A stretch of 64,000 bases of DNA from Streptomyces shenzhenensis (GTDB taxonomy: Bacteria > Actinomycetota > Actinomycetes > Streptomycetales > Streptomycetaceae): assembly GCF_021462265.1 (NCBI RefSeq), contig NZ_JAJONF010000003.1, positions 186,001-250,000 of the forward strand. The letters run 5' to 3'. A program made the position numbers and the translations under genes. Numbering within the stretch: the stretch's first letter is position 1; each line of letters starts with the position of its first letter. The notes beneath the pieces were generated by a model. That model had not been told where the DNA came from. It saw nothing but the letters and a program-made list of their open reading frames with translations, and ran no database searches. Below are positions 54,038 to 63,085 of the stretch, piece by piece.

Positions 54038-54787
54038 TCATCGGCCACCGTCGCCTTGCGCGGTGGAGCCACTACGGGGTGGTGGGGTTGGTTCGGTCCC
54101 AGTTGTTTCGCGTCGCAGCAGGCCGATGACCTGCCCCAGCCATCCCCTGCGCGGCTTGTTGTCCCTCTCGATCAGGAACCGCGCTGTCTGCAGCGGGTCA
54201 CGCGTGGGCTGCCCTGTCTGGTGGCGGTGCCAGTAGCGGGCCACCCTCAGCTCCAAGTCGGCCAGGTCCTCGCTGCCGGTCCTGGCCAGAACGGCCGATC
54301 CTTCTGGGCCTTCGGGGGCAGTCAGCGCCAACACGCCACCGTCCGGTGAGTACGCCGCTGTGTACTCACCTTCATCGACGTCAATCGCCTCTATCCAGTT
54401 CGTAGCGTGGACGAAGGATTCGAAGACGAGCAGGTCCTCGTCGCGGTCGAAGATGAGCACAGTGTCGGAAGGAGGTTCCATACGGATCACTGTGACAGTC
54501 CCGTTCGTCACGGTGCGACCCAAATATGCGGTGTCTGAGACGCGCTTGTAGTCGGCTAAGGGGACCACCACCTCAAGGTCCGTGGGCTGCCGCATGAGCC
54601 GGTCGGGGTGGTAGACGATGACGTGCCGGATCTCTTCTTCCCCATCGCCTTCAGCATCGCTTCCCGTCCCGGCCGCTTCCGGTTCCGCTGCCGCGCCGAA
54701 CGGTTGTTGTCCGCGTCGAGGTGGGTCGACTCGACGCGGAGTCAGGAAGTACCCCAACTGGAGGAACCAGTCCGCCGCCAAGTTCAA
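54038..54787 (-). CDS. unknown protein in the low-GC island
   Basis: A 249-residue protein starting at TTG, overlapping (TTGA) the stop of a decayed upstream frame. It begins LNLAADWFLQLGYFLTPRRVD, then an acidic linker (EAAGTGSDAEGDGEEE), then a core of about 150 residues (HVIVYHPDRLMRQPTDLEVVVPLADYKRV; TVLIFDRDEDLLVFESFVHATNWIEAIDVDEGEYTAAYSPDG). The end is basic and Pro-rich. No membrane helix and no catalytic motif. The string WIEAIDVDEGEYTAAYSPDG recalls small immunity-type proteins, but that is impression only. It precedes the two-helix membrane gene on the same strand by 251 bp. Confidence 0.6.
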   Translation of the reverse strand: MNLAADWFLQLGYFLTPRRVDPPRRGQQPFGAAAEPEAAGTGSDAEGDGEEEIRHVIVYHPDRLMRQPTDLEVVVPLADYKRVSDTAYLGRTVTNGTVTVIRMEPPSDTVLIFDRDEDLLVFESFVHATNWIEAIDVDEGEYTAAYSPDGGVLALTAPEGPEGSAVLARTGSEDLADLELRVARYWHRHQTGQPTRDPLQTARFLIERDNKPRRGWLGQVIGLLRRETTGTEPTPPPRSGSTAQGDGGR

Positions 54788-54902
54788 GCGCTGAACAGGT
54801 AGGAGCGGTCCGGGGCGCCCAGGATCGCGGCGGCCTCGTGGTCGTGGGGATCGGGCTGATGCCGCGTGCCGGGTAGCCGAGGGGGCGAAGCGCGGTGAAC
54901 AT
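54784..54902 (-). pseudogene. decayed C-terminal gene fragment
   Basis: The last 23 codons before the TGA at 54784 (PDPHDHEAAAILGAPDRSYLFSA) look like a real protein end. About 50 bp upstream the sensible reading jumps to another frame (MFTALRPLGYPARGIS), consistent with a frameshift. No promoter or complete gene lies between it and the ABC transporter start at 55066. Parent family not recognised. Confidence 0.3.
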
Positions 54903-55065
54903 CGGCGCGGTGCCCGCCCGTCGGCCGGGCCGGAGCCCAGTGAGGCGCAGGGCTGGCGGACTTGAGGTTGCCTTGACGAACCGTTCCTCGAACGTTCAGC
55001 CGACAGCCTGTGCCTGGGTTGTGTGGTCTCCATAAAGTCCCTGCGGATTGCGGAAGAAGGGACGC

Positions 55066-56022
55066 ATGGGACTCATGGACACACTCCACGCAGTCCGGGC
55101 CCACGGGATCACCAAGTGCTTCGGCGACGTCGTCGCGTTGGACGCCGTGGACCTGGATGTGACGCAAGGTCAGATCCACGGTCTGGTCGGGCCGAACGGC
55201 GCGGGCAAGACGACGCTGCTCGGCCTGCTGCTGGGGCTGGCCGTCGCCGACGGCGGCCGGCTGGAGATCCTGGGCACGCCGGTCGAGCGGGCCCTCGCCG
55301 TGCCCGGCGGGGTCGCCGGTTTCGTGGACGCGCCCGGTCTCTACCCCTCGCTCACCGCGCGGCAGAACCTCGCCGCGCTGGCCGCGCTGCGCGGTCTCGG
55401 CAGCGGGACCGCGGCGATCGACGAGATGCTCGGCGAGGTCGGGCTCACCGACGTCGCCGACGACAAGGCCCGCGGCTTCTCCCTCGGCATGCGTCAGCGG
55501 CTCGGCCTCGCCGCCGCCCTGCTCACCCGGCCCCGGCTGCTCGTGCTCGACGAGCCCGCCAACGGCCTCGACCCGGCCGGCAAGAGACATGTGCACCGCG
55601 TCCTCACCCGGCTCGCCGCCGACGGCACCGCCGTGGTGCTCTCCAGCCACCGGATGGACGACCTGGAGGCACTGTGCTCCGAGGTCACCATCCTCGCCAC
55701 CGGGCGGGTGGTGTTCTCCGGCCCGCTGAGCAAGCTGGCCGCCGAGAACCGCGAACTCGACTACCGGCTGCGCACCTCCGACCCCGAGACCGCGCGCCGG
55801 CTCGCCGACGGCACCTCCGGTGTCCGGATCGTCGACGACACCGGCCTCGGCCTGCGGCAGGACCCCGACGTGCTCGTCGTACGCGCCCTGGTGGCCGCCC
55901 TCGACGAACTCGTCGCCCAGGTCGTGCGGTCGGGCGTCGCGGTACGCGAACTCGCCCCGGTCGTGTCCCCGCTGGAAGCCGCGTTCCTCGCCCTCACCGA
56001 GCACCAGGAGGCCGGCCGATGA
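55066..56022 (+). CDS. ABC exporter ATP-binding protein
   Basis: A 318-residue ATPase: Walker A GPNGAGKTTLLG (about 42-53), signature GFSLGMRQRLGLAAAL (usual LSGGQ replaced by FSLGM as in many CcmA/DrrA-type exporters), Walker B LLVLDEPANGLDP and switch His in VVLSSHRMDD. The C-terminal 90 residues form the DUF4162-like tail with SPLEAAFLALTE. AAGAAGGGA precedes the ATG. The stop overlaps the permease start (ATGA). Confidence 0.93.
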   Translation: MGLMDTLHAVRAHGITKCFGDVVALDAVDLDVTQGQIHGLVGPNGAGKTTLLGLLLGLAVADGGRLEILGTPVERALAVPGGVAGFVDAPGLYPSLTARQNLAALAALRGLGSGTAAIDEMLGEVGLTDVADDKARGFSLGMRQRLGLAAALLTRPRLLVLDEPANGLDPAGKRHVHRVLTRLAADGTAVVLSSHRMDDLEALCSEVTILATGRVVFSGPLSKLAAENRELDYRLRTSDPETARRLADGTSGVRIVDDTGLGLRQDPDVLVVRALVAALDELVAQVVRSGVAVRELAPVVSPLEAAFLALTEHQEAGR

Positions 56023-57383
56023 CCGCGACCACCGCCGTCACGCCCCCTGTCCCGGCCGCGCCCGTCGCCCCCCGTGTCCCCGTCTCGCGCGCCTACCGCT
56101 TCGAGCTGGTGAAGCTGGTCTCGCAGTGGCGGATCCGGCTGCTGGTGCTCGCCTGCTGGATCGCGCCGGGGCTCTTCGTCGCCGGGGTCGGCCAGCAGAG
56201 CACGCTCCCCTCCGACACGCTCTTCGGCCGCTGGATGCACGCCACCGGCTGGGCCGGGCCGCTGGTGATGCTCGGTTTCGCCGGCACCTGGGCGCTGCCG
56301 CTGCTCACGTCGGTGGTCGCCGGTGACGTGTTCGCCGCCGAGGACCGGCTCGGCACCTGGCGCCACCTGCTGGTGGCGGTCCGCTCGCCCGCGCGGATCT
56401 TCGTGGCGAAGTCACTGGCCAGCCTCACCGTCATCCTGCTGCTGGTGGCCGGACTGGCCGTCTCCAGCACGCTCGGCGGCCTGGCGTCGGTCGGCGACCA
56501 GCCGCTGGTCGGCCTCGACGGCCACCTGCTGTCGTCCGGCGACGCGGCCGGCCGGGTGCTGCTGGCCTGGCTCGCGGCCCTCGCCCCGGCCCTCTCCCTC
56601 GCCGCGATCGGACTGCTCGGCTCGGTCGCCCTCGGCCGCTCCCCGATGGGCCTGCTGCTGCCCCCGGTCGTCGCGCTCGCGATGTCGGTCGCCCAGATGC
56701 TGCCGCTGCCCGTGGCCGTGCGTCTCGCCCTGCCCGGCTACGCCTTCATCTCCTGGAACGGTCTGTTCACCAGTCCCGAGCAGCTCACCCCGCTCCTGAT
56801 CGGCGTCGCGGTGAGCCTGGCGTGGACGGTGCTCGCCACCGCCTTGGCGTATGTGCTGTTCGTGCGGCGGGACTTCACCAACCCGGCCGACGACGGCTCC
56901 GGGCGCCGCGCGCTCACCCTCGGCGTGCTGCCGCTGGCCGCGCTGACCGCCCTCACCGTCGGGGCGGTCGCCGTGACCACCACGTCGACGGGCTCCGGGA
57001 TCGAGCAGGCCAAGGTCCAGAAGTCCCTCGCCACCGTGTTCGCCCACCTCTACCGGCTGCAGACCGGGCAACTGCACCGGCCCGCCGTCACCGAGGCGCA
57101 GCTGAAGGCCACGGCCGCCTGCACCAAGAGCGACGGCCAGGCCGCCCAGGAGGGCGCGGGCAACGACTGGCGGTGCGTCGTCAGCTGGCACCTCCCCGGC
57201 GTCACCGCGGTCACGGGGACGGCGGTCTACCAGCTCGACATCACCTCGGACGGGCGGTTCGTGGCCGACGGCGACGGTCCCAAGGAAGTCAACGGCTACT
57301 TCCTCGTACGGACTTCGACCGGCGACGCCCCGAATCCGCTGTGGCAGTTCGACGGCAACGTCGACCTGCTCGATCACCACTGA
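56019..57383 (+). CDS. ABC exporter permease with C-terminal extracytoplasmic domain
   Basis: A 454-residue permease of the ABC-2 type with six or seven helices (about 45-320), among them LASLTVILLLVAGLAVSSTLGGLA. After the last helix (about 310-330, LTLGVLPLAALTALTVGAVAV) comes an unusual soluble part of about 125 residues with two Cys (TAACTKSDG, DWRCVVSWHLPGVTAVTGTAVYQLDI) that should lie outside the membrane. That portion is absent from ordinary ABC-2 permeases. Coupled to the ATPase by ATGA, and 14 bp before the phosphoesterase gene. Confidence 0.87.
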   Translation: MTATTAVTPPVPAAPVAPRVPVSRAYRFELVKLVSQWRIRLLVLACWIAPGLFVAGVGQQSTLPSDTLFGRWMHATGWAGPLVMLGFAGTWALPLLTSVVAGDVFAAEDRLGTWRHLLVAVRSPARIFVAKSLASLTVILLLVAGLAVSSTLGGLASVGDQPLVGLDGHLLSSGDAAGRVLLAWLAALAPALSLAAIGLLGSVALGRSPMGLLLPPVVALAMSVAQMLPLPVAVRLALPGYAFISWNGLFTSPEQLTPLLIGVAVSLAWTVLATALAYVLFVRRDFTNPADDGSGRRALTLGVLPLAALTALTVGAVAVTTTSTGSGIEQAKVQKSLATVFAHLYRLQTGQLHRPAVTEAQLKATAACTKSDGQAAQEGAGNDWRCVVSWHLPGVTAVTGTAVYQLDITSDGRFVADGDGPKEVNGYFLVRTSTGDAPNPLWQFDGNVDLLDHH

Positions 57384-57397
57384 AGGGAAAGAGTTCC

Positions 57398-60151
57398 GTG
57401 CAGGTAACACGCCAGCGCCGGATCAACGAGAAGAAGCAGTTCCGCCTCTTCGGCAGACACGTCGGCCGCCACACCCTGCTGGTGACGTCGGGTATCGCCG
57501 TCGTCCTCGGCGTCACGGGCACCGCGGTCGCCTCGACCTACCAGTTCGGCACCCAGCAGGTCGGCCAGACCACCGCCAACGGCCAGGTCGTCGCCGCCGA
57601 CCAGTACATCAACCCCTACGGCACTCGCAGCGTCATCAACGACGGCAAGATCATGTCGTCGACCGTCAGCCCGGACGGCACCCACCTCGCCGCCTCGATC
57701 GCCGACGGTGACGCCTCCCTGGTCGTCGTCGACCTGGCGACCGGTCAGGTCAAGCAGAAGATCGGCACCAGCACCGCTGACGACCTGCGCATCAGCAGCG
57801 GCGCGGTCGGTCAGGAGGGCCCGACCTACTCGCCCGACGGCACGCAGCTGTGGCTGGGCCAGGCGGGCGGCTACACCAGGTTCACCGTCAACGCCGACGG
57901 CACCCTGGCGAACCCCACGGCCGTACCGATCGCGGCCGACGGCTCCAAGAAGGCGCTGGTGGGCGCGGCCGTGTTCACCGCCGACGGTTCCACCGTGTAC
58001 TCCGCGGTCAACGGTGAGAACAAGGTGGTCGCCATAGACGCGGCGACCGGAGCGGTCAAGCAGACCTGGGCGGTCGGCAACGCCCCGCGCGGTCTCGCCC
58101 TGGCCGGCGGCAAGCTCTACGTCAGCAACGAGGGCGGGCGCCCGGCCGAGGCCGGTGACACCACCATCAACTCCTACGGCACCAACGTGGTCGCCGACCC
58201 GAAGACCGGCGCCAGCACCACCGGCACGGTCAGTGTCATCGACACCGCGGACCCGTCCGCCGCCGTCGGCGCCATCGACGTCGGCCTGCACCCGACCGCC
58301 GTGTACGAGAACAAGGGCGCGGTGTTCGTCACCAACACCGCCGACAACAGCGTGTCGGTCATCGACAGCCGCAAGGACAAGGTCGTCCAGACCATCGCCA
58401 CCCAGCCGTGGCCCGAGGCGTCCGTCGGCTACGAGCCGAACGCGGTCACCCTCACCGACGACGGCCGGCTCCTGGTGACCCTCGGCCGCGCCAACGCCGT
58501 CGCCGTCTACCGCTACAGCTCCCCGCAGCAGCCCGCCCGCTACGTCGGACTGCTCCCCACCGACTACTTCCCGTCGGGGATCACCGCCCTCGGCAAGAAG
58601 ATCGTGGTCGCCAACACCCGTGGCATCGACGCGCTGCGCCCCGACGCCGCCGGCCACAACACGCACGACACCACGTCGAGCCTCACCCAGTTCACGCTGC
58701 CCAGCGACCAGGTCGTCAGGGCCGAGACGGCCAAGGTGTTCAAGCAGAACGGCTGGACGTCCAACTCGGTCAGGACCGCCAAGAGCGACAGCCACAGGAA
58801 GGCCGTCCCGGTCCCGAAGCGGATCGGCGACCCGTCGACGATCAAGCACGTCTTCCTGCTCGTCAAGGAGAACCGCACCTACGACCAGGTCCTCGGCGAC
58901 CTGCCGCAGGGCAACGGCGACCCGGCGCTCACCCAGTTCGGCGAGAACGTCACGCCCAACCAGCACGCGCTGGCGCAGCAGTTCGGCCTGTACGACAACT
59001 TCTACGACATCGGCACCAACTCCGCCGAGGGCCACAACTGGCTGATGCAGTCCGACAACCCGGAGTACACCGAGTCGTCGGCCGGCGAGTACACCCGCAG
59101 CTACGACACCGAGGACGACGCCCTCGGCCACCAGAAGACCGGGTTCCTGTGGACCGGCGCGCAGGCGGCCGGCCAGACCGTCAAGGACTTCGGTGAGTTC
59201 CAGTCGTACGAGAGCAAGCCGGCCGGCGCGACCTGGCAGAACCTGTACTGCGACAGCAAGAACATGGCCGCGACGGGCGCGCAGACCGCCTACCCCATCA
59301 AGACGGGCTCGGCGATCCCCTCCCTCAACGACGTGTCGGTGCAGGGCTTCCCGCTGTTCGACCTCAACGTCCCGGACATCTACAAAGAGCAGATCTGGAA
59401 GCAGGACTTCGAGAAGAACGGCCCGGCGAACCTGAACATGTTCTGGTTCTCCAACGACCACACCGGCGGTCCCGCGAACGCGGCCGCCGAGGTCGCCGAC
59501 AACGACCTGGCGGTCGGCCGGATGGTCGACGAGATCACCCACAGCAAGTACTGGAAGGACTCGGCGATCTTCGTCGTCGAGGACGACTCGCAGGCCGGCC
59601 TCGACCACGTCGACGGCCACCGCGCCCCGGTCCAGGTCATCAGCCCGTACGCGCAGCGCGGCACGGTCGACGACCACTACTACTCGCAGATCACCATGGT
59701 CCGCACCATCGAGCAGATCCTCGGCATGCATCCGATGAACCAGCTCGACAGCGCGGCCACCCCGATGTACGGGGCGTTCACGAGCAAGGCGGACGCCACA
59801 CCGTTCACGGCGGTCCCGAACCGGACCTCGCTGACCCTCGGGGTGAGCCCGCAGCCGGCCTGCGGCTCGGACACCCCGGCGGCCCAGGACGCCCGGGCGG
59901 CGGCCGCGCCGACGTCGGTCTCCGTGCCGGCGGCCGAGAGCTCGGTCGCGGCGCAGTGGCGGAGCTGGGCCTCGCACCAGCGGCTGACCGGCAAGAACGC
60001 GGTGCCGGACTACGCGAACCCCACCCAGATGAACCGTTACACCTGGTACCAGACCCACAACTGGACCAAGCCCTACCCCGGCGACAAGAAGATCTACTCG
60101 CCGAACGACGTGCCGGGCGCCTACCTCCCCTCCGCGGAGAACGACGGCTGA
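57398..60151 (+). CDS. YncE-like beta-propeller / phosphoesterase fusion
   Basis: A 917-residue membrane-anchored protein: helix at about 26-48 (LLVTSGIAVVLGVTGTAVAS), then a YVTN/YncE-type beta-propeller (about 70-430: VVDLATGQVKQKIG, VFTADGSTVYSAVNGENKVVAIDAATG, VSVIDSRKDKVVQTI). A phosphoesterase domain (about 480-830) follows, with the metal-site strings HVFLLVKENRTYDQVLGDL, FYDIGTNSAEGHNW and VVEDDSQAGLDHVDGHRAPV. The second domain is related to phospholipase C/acid phosphatase (PF04185). GTG start after AAAGAG, 14 bp after the permease stop, so one transcript with the ABC exporter. Role in phosphate release or processing of an exported molecule is inference. Confidence 0.88.
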   Translation: MQVTRQRRINEKKQFRLFGRHVGRHTLLVTSGIAVVLGVTGTAVASTYQFGTQQVGQTTANGQVVAADQYINPYGTRSVINDGKIMSSTVSPDGTHLAASIADGDASLVVVDLATGQVKQKIGTSTADDLRISSGAVGQEGPTYSPDGTQLWLGQAGGYTRFTVNADGTLANPTAVPIAADGSKKALVGAAVFTADGSTVYSAVNGENKVVAIDAATGAVKQTWAVGNAPRGLALAGGKLYVSNEGGRPAEAGDTTINSYGTNVVADPKTGASTTGTVSVIDTADPSAAVGAIDVGLHPTAVYENKGAVFVTNTADNSVSVIDSRKDKVVQTIATQPWPEASVGYEPNAVTLTDDGRLLVTLGRANAVAVYRYSSPQQPARYVGLLPTDYFPSGITALGKKIVVANTRGIDALRPDAAGHNTHDTTSSLTQFTLPSDQVVRAETAKVFKQNGWTSNSVRTAKSDSHRKAVPVPKRIGDPSTIKHVFLLVKENRTYDQVLGDLPQGNGDPALTQFGENVTPNQHALAQQFGLYDNFYDIGTNSAEGHNWLMQSDNPEYTESSAGEYTRSYDTEDDALGHQKTGFLWTGAQAAGQTVKDFGEFQSYESKPAGATWQNLYCDSKNMAATGAQTAYPIKTGSAIPSLNDVSVQGFPLFDLNVPDIYKEQIWKQDFEKNGPANLNMFWFSNDHTGGPANAAAEVADNDLAVGRMVDEITHSKYWKDSAIFVVEDDSQAGLDHVDGHRAPVQVISPYAQRGTVDDHYYSQITMVRTIEQILGMHPMNQLDSAATPMYGAFTSKADATPFTAVPNRTSLTLGVSPQPACGSDTPAAQDARAAAAPTSVSVPAAESSVAAQWRSWASHQRLTGKNAVPDYANPTQMNRYTWYQTHNWTKPYPGDKKIYSPNDVPGAYLPSAENDG

Positions 60152-60169
60152 CAAGGCCCGCCCCCGTCA

Positions 60170-60208
60170 GGGGACCCCGGTCGGCGGACCGGGGTCCCCC
60201 GCGTTTTC
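60170..60208 (+). terminator. terminator of the ABC/phosphoesterase operon
   Basis: GGGGACCCCGGTC (60170-60182) and GACCGGGGTCCCC (60187-60199) form a perfect 13-bp stem with GGCG loop, followed by CGCGTTTT. Confidence 0.85.
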
Positions 60209-60298
60209 CGGCGCGCCGCGGGGATACCTGGATGCGGCCGCCGGGTGGCCCGCGGTGCGCCAAGCTGGCTGCGGAACGTACGAGGACAGGGAGACGTC

Positions 60299-61180
60299 AT
60301 GACCGACAAGCCGACCGTGGCCGTGCTGGGCACCGGCATCATGGGCGCCGCGATGGCCCGCAACCTCCTGAAGGCCGGGCACACCGTCCGCGCCTGGAAC
60401 CGCACCCGCGCCAAGGCCGAACCCCTCGCGGCCGACGGCGCCCAGGTCACCGGCACCCCGGCCGAGGCCGTCGAGGGCGCCGACGTCGTCCTGACCATGC
60501 TGTACGACGGCGCCACCGCCCTGGAGACGCTGCGCGAGGCGGCCGGGTCGCTGCGGCCCGGGGCCGTCTGGATCCAGTCGACCACCGCGGGCCTCGACCA
60601 GATTCCCGAACTTGCCGCGTTCGCCCGCGAGCACGACCTGGTCTTCTACGACGCCCCGGTCCTCGGCACCCGTCAGCCCGCGGAGGCCGGACAGCTCACC
60701 GTCCTGGCCGCGGGGCCCGAGCAGTACCGGGAGAAGGCCACACCGGTCTTCGACGCCGTCGGCGCCCGCACGGTGTGGACCGGCGACGACGGGGCCTCGG
60801 CCGCGGCGACCCGGCTCAAGCTGGTCGCCAACAGCTGGGTCCTCGCCACCACCGCGGCGGCGGGCGAGGTGGTCGCGCTGGCGCACGGCCTCGGGGTGGA
60901 CCCGCAGCACTTCTTCGACCTGATCGCGGGCGGCCCCCTCGACATGGGCTACCTGCGGGCCAAGGCCGGCCTGATCCTCGACGACGGGCTGACCCCGCCC
61001 TCGTTCGCGGTGGACACCGCCGGGAAGGACGCCCGGCTGATCGTCGCCGCCGGCGCGAGCCACGGCGTGCGCCTGGACGTCGCCGAGGCGGCCGCCGAAC
61101 GCTTCGCCCGCGCCGCCGCCCAGGGACACGCCGACGAGGACATGGCCGCCGCGTACTTCGCCAGCTTCGAGGACAGGTAG
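60299..61180 (+). CDS. beta-hydroxyacid dehydrogenase-family NAD(P) oxidoreductase
   Basis: A 293-residue enzyme of the 3-hydroxyisobutyrate/6-phosphogluconate dehydrogenase group. Cofactor site VAVLGTGIMGAAMARNLLKAGHTVRAWNRT (Arg after the second strand favours NADPH); substrate-binding VLGTRQPAEAGQLTVLAAG; catalytic Lys region TRLKLVANSWVLATTAAAGEVVALAHGLG. Length normal. ATG with GGGAG upstream. Physiological substrate not predictable; it may be an imine reductase-like or succinic semialdehyde reductase member. Confidence 0.9.
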   Translation: MTDKPTVAVLGTGIMGAAMARNLLKAGHTVRAWNRTRAKAEPLAADGAQVTGTPAEAVEGADVVLTMLYDGATALETLREAAGSLRPGAVWIQSTTAGLDQIPELAAFAREHDLVFYDAPVLGTRQPAEAGQLTVLAAGPEQYREKATPVFDAVGARTVWTGDDGASAAATRLKLVANSWVLATTAAAGEVVALAHGLGVDPQHFFDLIAGGPLDMGYLRAKAGLILDDGLTPPSFAVDTAGKDARLIVAAGASHGVRLDVAEAAAERFARAAAQGHADEDMAAAYFASFEDR

Positions 61181-61286
61181 GGGACAGGTACAGGCAGCGG
61201 GCAGGTGGCCGGTGGCGGCCCGCGCCGACGTGACGGTCCGGGCCCCGAGGAGCACCCTGGAATCAGCGATTCCGGAGGTGGTCCCC

Positions 61287-61562
61287 ATGACGCAGACCAT
61301 TGCGGGCTGGCATGTGGAGCTGGAGTTCCAGGAGGACGCCACGCATACGCGTGCGGTGGCCCTGGTCCGGCTGCGCGACGGCAGCGAGGTACGGGCACAC
61401 GGCCACGCGAGCCGTCACGAGTCCGACAGAAATCAGCCCAGGGTCGGCGAGGAGATCGCCGGTGCCCGCGCCCTGAACGAACTGGCCATGCAGTTGCTGA
61501 CCAAGGCGCACGAGGAGATCGACACGGATTCCGGCCGGCAGTCCCACCCGATCAACATCTGA
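61287..61562 (+). CDS. DUF1876 domain protein
   Basis: A 91-residue protein with the pattern of actinobacterial DUF1876: GWHVELEFQEDATHTRAVALVRLRDGSEVRAHGHASRHESDRNQPRVGEEIAGARALNELAMQLL. It has a beta-beta-beta-alpha layout likened to a dsRNA-binding fold. No catalytic residues are evident. Perfect GGAGG eight bases before the ATG. Function unknown; often near universal-stress genes in other actinomycetes. Confidence 0.85.
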   Translation: MTQTIAGWHVELEFQEDATHTRAVALVRLRDGSEVRAHGHASRHESDRNQPRVGEEIAGARALNELAMQLLTKAHEEIDTDSGRQSHPINI

Positions 61563-61589
61563 GGGGTGCGCGCGAGGCGTGGGCGGCGG

Positions 61590-62759
61590 TCAGGACAGCG
61601 CCGCGCGCACCGCGCGCACCAGCGCCTGCGCCCGCGGGTCCGCCGTCACGCTCTTGCGGAAGCCGTTGGTGACATAGCCGAAGGCGATGCCCGCCCCGGG
61701 GTCCGCGAAGGCGAGCGCGCCGCCGCGGCCCGGATGGCCGAAGGAGCCGGGGGAGAGCAGCGGGGACGCGCTGCCGTGCAGCATGTAGCCGAGCCCGAAG
61801 CGGGTGGCGACGACCAGCACCCGGTCCGCACCGGCCGACTGCTCGGCGCGGGCCAGCTCCACGGTCTGCGGCGTGAACAGCCGCCTGCCGCCGTCGACCT
61901 CGCCGATCAGCGAGGCGTAGAAGCGCGCCAGGCCGTCGGCGGTGGCGACGCCGTTCGAGGCGGGGAGGGCTGCCGCGCGGTAGGCGGGGTCGTTCTCGTC
62001 CGGGAGCGGGCTGATCGCGCCGAACGCCCGGCGGGTCAGCGACCCCGGGTCGGCGTACGCCTCGGAGACGGCGCGCTTGGGCCGGGTGCGCAGCGCGCCC
62101 GCGGTCGCGGGCGACTCGACCGGCCCCACCCGCCCCACCCGCGCCTGCTGTGCCGTCGGCAGCCCGAGCCACAGCTCGGCGCCGGCCGGCCCGGCGATCT
62201 CGTCCGCAATCCACTCGCCGATGGTCCGCCCGGTCACCCGCCGCACCAGCTCACCGGTCAGCCAGCTGTAGGTCTGCGCGTGGTAGCCGTGGTCGGTGCC
62301 CGGCTCCCACACCGGTGCCTGGGCCGCCACGGCGGCCGCGCCGAGGTCGGGGTCGGCGGCCTCCGCGGGCGTGAGCGGCCGGTCCAGCACCGGCACGCCC
62401 GCGCGGTGCGAGAGCAGCTGCCGGACCAGCGTCCGCTCCTTGCCGGCCGCCTTGTACTCCGGCCAGTACTCACCCACCGGCGCGTCCAGGTCCAGCTCCC
62501 CGCGCTGGTGCAGGAGCAGCAGCACGGCGGCGGCGACGCCCTTGGTGGCCGAGCGCACGATCTGGGCGGTGCCGTGCTCCCACGGCGCGTCGCCCGCGGC
62601 ACCGTCGAAGTCACGGGTGCCGCCCCACAGGTCGACGACCCGGTGCCCGTCCCGGTACACGGCCACCGCCGCGCCCCGGTCCCCGAGCAACTCGAAGTTG
62701 CTCGCGAACGCGTCCCTGACCGGCTCGAAGCCCTCGGCCACAGTGCCGTGCACGTCCAC
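61590..62759 (-). CDS. class C beta-lactamase-like serine hydrolase (EstB type)
   Basis: A 389-residue protein without a signal peptide. The SxxK motif is VRSATKGVAAAVLLLL (about 75), the YxN-type motif GYHAQTYSWLTGELV (about 150) and the third motif FGHPGRGGALAFADP (HxG type, about 345). Members of this group are carboxylesterases, D-aminopeptidases or transesterases more often than true beta-lactamases. GTG at 62759 with GGAGGG 9 bases upstream. Convergent with DUF1876 and divergent from the ssgE gene. Confidence 0.87.
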   Translation of the reverse strand: MDVHGTVAEGFEPVRDAFASNFELLGDRGAAVAVYRDGHRVVDLWGGTRDFDGAAGDAPWEHGTAQIVRSATKGVAAAVLLLLHQRGELDLDAPVGEYWPEYKAAGKERTLVRQLLSHRAGVPVLDRPLTPAEAADPDLGAAAVAAQAPVWEPGTDHGYHAQTYSWLTGELVRRVTGRTIGEWIADEIAGPAGAELWLGLPTAQQARVGRVGPVESPATAGALRTRPKRAVSEAYADPGSLTRRAFGAISPLPDENDPAYRAAALPASNGVATADGLARFYASLIGEVDGGRRLFTPQTVELARAEQSAGADRVLVVATRFGLGYMLHGSASPLLSPGSFGHPGRGGALAFADPGAGIAFGYVTNGFRKSVTADPRAQALVRAVRAALS

Positions 62760-63085
62760 GTCCTGATCCCTCCACCCACTCGCCTGGCGACAGTGAGTGA
62801 AACATGGCCGCGGGGCCTTCGATTCCTCGGTACGCGGGTGGGAAGGCCGTCCGTCGGGGTAGGCGGGAGCAGTGGGCACAGGACTTGTCCCGGCAGGCAG
62901 CCGGCGAGGGCGGACAGCGGCAGCGCGAGCGCGTACGAGCGGTCGGCCCGGCAGGCGGTCACCGTCGGGTGCCGGGCGGCCTGGGCCCCGCAAGCGCATT
63001 CCGGAAAATGTGCGACATTAGAGATAAAGCAGATTTAGCGGATGCACAGCTTTCGCACGGATCACGGAGCGTAAAGGGCAGTCCG
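62760..63085. other. 326-bp divergent promoter region of hydrolase and ssgE
   Basis: No gene supported. The last 90 bp before ssgE (about 62,995-63,060) are clearly AT-richer (ACATTAGAGATAAAGCAGATTTAG) and probably hold its promoter, but no -10/-35 pair or operator can be named with confidence. Confidence 0.4.

Noticed and set aside
54784..56004. 406-codon minus-strand frame over the ABC ATPase gene
   Set aside because: Only its last 23 codons look like protein; the rest mirrors the ATPase gene.
57374..60154. 926-codon open frame on the minus strand
   Set aside because: It is the mirror of the propeller-phosphoesterase gene; its Val/Asp/Gly/Arg-only composition and lack of motifs show a GC-driven shadow frame.
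61590..62759. True beta-lactamase resistance gene
   Set aside because: No signal peptide, and motifs fit EstB/D-aminopeptidase relatives, so resistance should not be claimed.
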